Part shown: positions 59,141 through 64,000 of the stretch, in pieces
Position numbering within the stretch: position 1 is the stretch's first letter
Layout: every line of letters begins with the position of its first letter
Notes under the pieces: model-generated
What the model was told of the DNA's origin: nothing
Databases searched by the model: none
The model's input: only the letters and a program-made list of their open reading frames with translations
Assembly (NCBI RefSeq): GCF_014284275.1
Contig: NZ_JACOFU010000004.1
Span: 186,001 to 250,000, forward strand
Length of the DNA: 64,000 nt
DNA from: Affinundibacterium amnicola
Lineage (GTDB): Bacteria > Pseudomonadota > Gammaproteobacteria > Burkholderiales > Burkholderiaceae_D
Direction of reading: 5' to 3'
Program-made: the position numbers and the translations under genes

Positions 59141-60913
59141 ATGCTGAATGCTTACGATCCCGTCGAAAAAAAAATCCGCATAGAACTACAATTATTATTA
59201 ATGCGCAACTTGGGCAGCTCAATGCTACCGGGGATATTGGTTGCACTTGTACTGTTCTTCACCTTAAAAAATGAACACAATGTAATTGGACTCAGCATCT
59301 GGTGCATCGCCGTCACCTTATCGAAGTTAATCGATGTTTATGATGCAAAACGTTTTATCCAACAAGGTATCAATCCAGATCAGATCGTCAGCGTACAAAA
59401 GCGTCTGATGATATTACATGCAATTGACGGAGCCGTGTGGGGTGCGCTGGCTTGGCTAGCTTTGCAGACCGCGACGACGGCAGGAAGCGTGTTGATATTG
59501 GCGGTATTGGCTGGAATTGCCGCCAACTCGATGTCAATTTTATCGCCGGTGCTACCAGCATTTGCACTCTTTCTTTTGTTTGAACTCGGCTCTATGGTGT
59601 ATGCGGTTATTACACTCAACGATCCTGCATATTGGGCTATCGGCATCGCGGTCGGAATGTACGCGATTACCCTGATGGGTCAGGCCTACAATACGTCGAG
59701 AACTGCGCGGGCATCAATACAATTGCGCTTTGAAAATTTGGATTTGATTGAACAGTTAAATTTAGCAAAGAAAAATGCTGAACAAGCACAAGCTGCCGCT
59801 GAACGCGCTAACGTCGAGAAATCGCATTTCTTGGCCGCTGCCAGCCATGATTTACGCCAACCAATTCATGCGCAAGGTTTGTTTCTAGAAGTCTTACAGT
59901 CAACCAAACTATCGGAATCTCAACGCGAGCTTGTACAAAGCATCTGTGCAGCTGCGAATGCAACGACAGAAATGCTGCATACCTTGCTCGACTACTCACG
60001 CATCGAAGCGGGCGTTGTCGAGACTCATATACGACCATTTCGCTTACAAAATTTATTGAGTAAAATCGAAAATGAACTGGCACCGCAAGCCTATATAAAG
60101 GGCTTAGTTTATCGTTCACCGGAAACGCATTATGTGATCAATTCTGATCCGGCGTTGGTAGAAATGGTGATCAGGAATCTGGTCAGCAATGCGATTCGCT
60201 ACACATCAAAAGGTGGCGTACTGATCGTGGCAAGAAAGAAAGAGTCCGAAGTCAGTCTCGAGGTATGGGACAGCGGGATCGGTATCGACAAATCATCATT
60301 CGAAGACATTTTCAAAGAATTCCAACAATTAGGAAACAGCGAGCGTGATCGTCAAAAAGGCTTAGGTTTGGGGCTCTCGATTGTTCAAAAGATGATCAAC
60401 ATACTAGGTCTAGAATTACAACTAGCATCACGCCTCGGCAGCGGTAGCGTATTTAAAATTCGATTACCACTGACTTCCGTGACAGTGCTTGAAGATGAAA
60501 AAGATACGCCACAATTCATTACACACACACTCAAAGCACGAATTTTGGTCGTCGACGATGACACCATCGTACGCCAAGCAATGGCCTCTCTATTGAATGA
60601 GTGGGGTTGTGATTGTGATCTTGCTGCATCGCTTGACGAAGCCACCGCACTTGCTGAAACCAATGTTCCTGACCTGATTATCAGCGATTACCGTTTGCGC
60701 GATCACTGCAAAGGAACTGAGGTCATTCAAGCGGTGCGAACGCTCTGCAACGCCGACATTCCTGCCATTTTGGTGACTGGCGATACCGCACCAGTTCGCT
60801 TACGTGAAGCAAGTACATCAGCACTGCCATTGCTGCATAAGCCTGTCTCCCCTTCTCAACTATATGCACAGCTCTCACTAATGCTTGCTCAGACAAAGCA
60901 ACAGATGCGATAG
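59141..60913 (+). CDS. Hybrid sensor histidine kinase
   Basis: 590 aa. Six or so membrane helices (about residues 25-190), a coiled linker, a dimerisation domain with the phospho-His in SHDLRQPIHAQG, a HATPase domain (NLVSNAIRYT, DSGIGID, GLGLGLSIV) and a C-terminal receiver (VVDDDTIV, phospho-Asp in LIISDYRLRD). The membrane part has little periplasmic loop and may sense within the bilayer. Partner of the upstream regulator. Confidence 0.93.
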   Translation: MLNAYDPVEKKIRIELQLLLMRNLGSSMLPGILVALVLFFTLKNEHNVIGLSIWCIAVTLSKLIDVYDAKRFIQQGINPDQIVSVQKRLMILHAIDGAVWGALAWLALQTATTAGSVLILAVLAGIAANSMSILSPVLPAFALFLLFELGSMVYAVITLNDPAYWAIGIAVGMYAITLMGQAYNTSRTARASIQLRFENLDLIEQLNLAKKNAEQAQAAAERANVEKSHFLAAASHDLRQPIHAQGLFLEVLQSTKLSESQRELVQSICAAANATTEMLHTLLDYSRIEAGVVETHIRPFRLQNLLSKIENELAPQAYIKGLVYRSPETHYVINSDPALVEMVIRNLVSNAIRYTSKGGVLIVARKKESEVSLEVWDSGIGIDKSSFEDIFKEFQQLGNSERDRQKGLGLGLSIVQKMINILGLELQLASRLGSGSVFKIRLPLTSVTVLEDEKDTPQFITHTLKARILVVDDDTIVRQAMASLLNEWGCDCDLAASLDEATALAETNVPDLIISDYRLRDHCKGTEVIQAVRTLCNADIPAILVTGDTAPVRLREASTSALPLLHKPVSPSQLYAQLSLMLAQTKQQMR

Positions 60914-61274
60914 AAAACTTCAGGTATCGCCATACCAAACTCTTTTCACTGTCATCAAATTCGGTTCGACTCACAACCGTTTTAAGCGAAGCCTGTCAAT
61001 AGGCATACACCCATCGCTAGTCTAATTAGACTATAGACAATTCCTACTCACAGACAGCATAGTTGCTAACTATTTGATCTCGTAAAAACTTTGTAAATGT
61101 GAAGCCTTGTTTGCTCATGCTATGGAACACTTTGGAAGCAAAGATTTGATCTGAGAAAGCTGTTTTGCCAATAAAGGCTTACTTGTATTACCAATTGATT
61201 GCCAATTCATCACCAACACGATATCGGCAAACTACCTGATTCATATCCCATTTGTTTTAAGTGAAAAGATCGCT
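60914..61274. promoter_or_regulatory. Upstream region of giant gene 3 with a 16-bp palindrome
   Basis: 361 bp without a gene. It holds the perfect palindrome TAGTCTAATTAGACTA at 61018-61033, followed by a partial repeat (GACTATAGAC). A NarL-type regulator is encoded just upstream, so the site is a candidate operator. Confidence 0.45.
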
Positions 61275-64000
61275 ATGACCACGCTGCACGTATCACCATT
61301 TAATCTATTTTCCGCGAACTTCAACAAAACATCAGGATTAACTCAAGAAAATAAACAAGCATCAGTGACAGCCAGCGAACTGCTCTTACCAGTGCAATCG
61401 CACGCATCTACAAATTCCATCGTATTTATCGATAGCCGCCTTCCTGATTTCGAACAATTGCTTGCTGCGGTACCAGTTGGCACCACCGTAGTCATCCTCG
61501 ACAAAACGCAAGATGGTCTGCAACAAATTGCAGCGGCATTAAAGGACTACCAAAACCTCGACTCGATATCGATTATCTCGCACGGCGCTGATGGCTTACT
61601 TTTATTGGGAAATGCGGCTTTACATGAATCAAATCTGGCTAACTATCAAAGTGAATTAGACGTCATCAATAACGCGTTAAACGCAAGCGGCGACTTACTA
61701 CTGTATGGCTGTAATGTTGCAGCGGGCATTAAGGGACAAAATTTCATTCAAGCACTTGCGCTTGCTACCAATGCAGATATCGCAGCGTCGACAAACGATA
61801 CAGGTACAGCTGAACGCGGCGGAGATTGGATTTTAGAGATATCCACTGGCAGCATCGACAGCAAACAAAGCTTCATCAACACAGAACAAATCATCGATTG
61901 GAATCACCTCGCAGCGACGCTATCCGCTTCCGATCTGGCCAGCTTGCAAGCGGCGATGGCAATGGCGAATGCCAATGGCCTTGATGACACCTTGACTTTA
62001 ACTGGCGATATTCTCTTTACTGCCAATAACAACACCATCAACATCGCAGCAGACTCAGGGCACAGCATCACTATCATCGGTAGCAAAAACAATAGTGGCG
62101 GCACAGTCACCATTGATGGCGGAAATCTAACACGGGTATTTAACGTAGCCAGCGGAGCCAAAGCTAGCTTAGAAAACTTGGTGATCACTAATGGTTTGGC
62201 TGCGGGGAACGGTGGCGATAACACAGGAAATGTAGAAGGACCAGGCAGAGCTGGTTTTGATGGTTCGGGTGGGGGGATATACAACGCTGGTGAACTCGTC
62301 ATCAACAACAGTACGGTTACGGCAAATAAAGCGTCCGGCGGTGGTGGCACTGGTGGAGGTTATCCACGAGGCGGTGGCGGCGGTGGCGGTGGCGGCTTTG
62401 GTGATGGTCTAGGTGGTATCGGTGGTAAAGACAGAGTCGGTGAAATGCCGACTTCACCAAGTCCCGGCCATGGCGGCAATGGCTCTGGCACAAATGGTGG
62501 TCAGCGTGGCGGCTTTGGTGGCAGCGATACAGGAGGTGCCGGCGGTGGCGCAACCGTCATGTTTCTCGGTCCATCCTATACCGTCGGTGGCGCTGGTGCG
62601 ACGGCCAATAATGGCACAATGTCCATCGGTGGCGGTGGCGGTGGAAGCGGCGGAATTTATGTCGGTGGTGCTGGAGGGAGTGCTGTTGGCGGCATCTTTA
62701 ACAGCGGCACTTTAAAAATCACTAACAGCACAATTTCAAATAATATTGCAGCTGGCGGCGGTGGCGGTGGCGGTGCGGCAGCCAACTATTCAGGCACTGG
62801 CAACGGCGGTGCTGGGGGGAAAGGTATAGGTGGGATCTGGTCCACAGGCACGCTATTGATGGATGCCGCATCGGTCACTACACTTAGTACTGGTAACAAA
62901 GGCGTTGGTGGTCTTGGCGGAACCATTGCCAGTTTAGGTGATGCACAAGGTGTCAATGGTATTAGCATTAACGGCATACTCGGTACCGTCACACCCTACA
63001 GTACACCAGCGACGGTCAGTATCAATTTATCTCAAACCACACTCAAAGCAGGCGACACCCAAGGGCTAACATTTACATTTTCCGAAGCGGTCACCGACTT
63101 TGGAAGTGCGGACATTTATATTGCGAATGGTGTGCTGTCAGGTTTACAAACAAGCGACAACATCACTTACACCGCTATCTTTACACCGAATGCTCATTTT
63201 GAAAGCGCTAACAACCAGATTTCGGTCAACTTGGCGGGCACCTATAATTCAACCAATACACCCGGCGTCGGCATCACTCACAGTAGCAATTTCGTTGTCG
63301 ATACCAAGCTGCCCACACTGAGTATCAATAGCAGTAACACCAACCTCAAGGCAGGTGAAACAGCAACCATTACTTTCAATTTTAGTGAAGCAGCCACGGG
63401 TTTTGCTGCTAATGACGTTGCGGTTACTGGAGGGATTTTAAGTAACTTCGGTGGCTCAGGCAGCAGCTATTCAGCGACCTTCACGCCAACTGCAGGCACC
63501 AACCAGGGATCAGCGAATCTCAGTGTTGTATCTGGAAGCTACACAGATGCGGTAGGCAATAGCAGTGCTGCTGGTAGTAGCCTCGCACTTGCTTTTGATA
63601 CCAGCACACCAACTATCTCTAGCGTTAGCGTCCCAACAAATGCCACATATGCGCTCGGTCAACATCTGGATTTTACGGTTAATTTTAATGAGACTGTCGT
63701 TGTCACCGGACTTCCTTCAATACCTGTAACGCTCGACTCAGGTGGCACCGTCAATGCGACTTATCTGAGTGGAAGCAATTCATCCGCATTAACCTTCCGC
63801 TACACCATCGCCAATGGCAACACGGATACAAACGGCATTACGCTAGGCACAAGTATCGCTGCCAATGGTGGCAATATCACTGATGTCGCAGGCAATAACG
63901 CGACCCTGACTTTAAACAGTGTAGGAAGCACCGTAGGAATATTGGTCGATGGTGTTGCTCCCAGTGTGCTGAGTATCAATCGTGTTTCATCGACACCAAC
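61275..64000 (+). CDS. Giant DUF4347 surface protein 3 (partial, cut by window end)
   Basis: The frame is open from ATG 61275 to the last base (908 codons and counting). No signal peptide. DUF4347 head with H103 in IISHGADG and C146 in LLYGCNVA; then a beta-helix-like part (about residues 215-580) containing a long glycine-rich segment (roughly 62190-62830, GGGGTGGG-type runs broken by NSTISNN motifs); then at least three Ig-like domains (LKAGDTQGLTFTFSEAV, LKAGETATITFNFSEAA). The C-terminus, and thus whether it shares the end of giants 1 and 2, cannot be seen. Confidence 0.88.
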   Translation, partial: MTTLHVSPFNLFSANFNKTSGLTQENKQASVTASELLLPVQSHASTNSIVFIDSRLPDFEQLLAAVPVGTTVVILDKTQDGLQQIAAALKDYQNLDSISIISHGADGLLLLGNAALHESNLANYQSELDVINNALNASGDLLLYGCNVAAGIKGQNFIQALALATNADIAASTNDTGTAERGGDWILEISTGSIDSKQSFINTEQIIDWNHLAATLSASDLASLQAAMAMANANGLDDTLTLTGDILFTANNNTINIAADSGHSITIIGSKNNSGGTVTIDGGNLTRVFNVASGAKASLENLVITNGLAAGNGGDNTGNVEGPGRAGFDGSGGGIYNAGELVINNSTVTANKASGGGGTGGGYPRGGGGGGGGGFGDGLGGIGGKDRVGEMPTSPSPGHGGNGSGTNGGQRGGFGGSDTGGAGGGATVMFLGPSYTVGGAGATANNGTMSIGGGGGGSGGIYVGGAGGSAVGGIFNSGTLKITNSTISNNIAAGGGGGGGAAANYSGTGNGGAGGKGIGGIWSTGTLLMDAASVTTLSTGNKGVGGLGGTIASLGDAQGVNGISINGILGTVTPYSTPATVSINLSQTTLKAGDTQGLTFTFSEAVTDFGSADIYIANGVLSGLQTSDNITYTAIFTPNAHFESANNQISVNLAGTYNSTNTPGVGITHSSNFVVDTKLPTLSINSSNTNLKAGETATITFNFSEAATGFAANDVAVTGGILSNFGGSGSSYSATFTPTAGTNQGSANLSVVSGSYTDAVGNSSAAGSSLALAFDTSTPTISSVSVPTNATYALGQHLDFTVNFNETVVVTGLPSIPVTLDSGGTVNATYLSGSNSSALTFRYTIANGNTDTNGITLGTSIAANGGNITDVAGNNATLTLNSVGSTVGILVDGVAPSVLSINRVSSTP
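62190..62830 (+). repeat. Glycine-rich coding segment
   Basis: Low-complexity GGC/GGT-rich DNA inside giant gene 3, encoding runs of up to nine glycines separated by short polar patches. The reading frame is maintained throughout. Confidence 0.75.

Noticed and set aside
61275-64000. Frameshift or pseudogene in giant gene 3
   Set aside because: Reading the frame through the glycine-rich part to the window end shows no stop, and the downstream Ig-like domains are in frame.

Overview
The window looks like a chromosomal segment of a betaproteobacterium, most likely order Burkholderiales and close to the Oxalobacteraceae (Undibacterium/Herminiimonas-like). This is inferred from gene content: a ctaC-ctaD-small assembly protein-ctaG-DUF2970-ctaE oxidase operon next to SURF1 and a twin-TM DUF2909 protein, a bioC/comF/trmL neighbourhood, PhaM, rfaE2, YegD and GshA. 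No database search was run.

Layout. (1) 1-6000: aa3-type cytochrome c oxidase operon on the minus strand (ctaC, ctaD, a 34-residue membrane protein, ctaG, DUF2970 protein, ctaE), then SURF1; a perfect hairpin separates ctaE from the convergent DUF2909 gene. (2) 6000-8450: BioC-like methyltransferase, ComF, TrmL. (3) 9100-17400: a complete chemotaxis-type operon, cheY-STAS-cheA-MCP-cheW-cheR-cheD-cheB, with a soluble poly-HAMP/PAS receptor and no flagellar genes; it faces an Hpt protein with a degenerate receiver. (4) 18300-32400: mixed housekeeping and accessory genes (rfaE2, glutathione peroxidase, phaM, two DUF3108 proteins, queC, a REC-DUF3369-GGDEF-EAL protein, yegD, gshA, a DUF4124 protein, and a DUF4214/S41-peptidase lipoprotein).

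(5) 32500-64000 is the accessory region and the most interesting part. Three very large DUF4347 surface-type proteins (3104 aa, 2394 aa, and one cut by the window end) are interleaved with four phage-tail-collar-type small proteins, three DUF6916-type proteins (one with a Tat-like signal), two paralogous GNAT acetyltransferases, an Asp/Asn beta-hydroxylase-like enzyme, a stand-alone adenylylsulfate kinase and a sulfotransferase. The kinase-sulfotransferase-giant protein order, with the giant gene's ribosome binding site inside the sulfotransferase gene, suggests one expression unit in which PAPS is made and used to sulfate a surface product. No capsid, terminase or integrase gene is visible, so this does not look like a prophage. 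A PepSY-type membrane protein and a NarL-type regulator/hybrid kinase pair lie between giants two and three.

How it may work together (inference): the giants lack N-terminal signal peptides and share an almost identical C-terminus, so they are probably exported by a type I-like route whose transporter is outside the window. The collar, DUF6916, GNAT, hydroxylase and sulfation genes may supply partner subunits and chemical modification. All three DUF4347 heads keep a His...Cys pair in the spacing and context of clan CD (caspase-like) peptidases.
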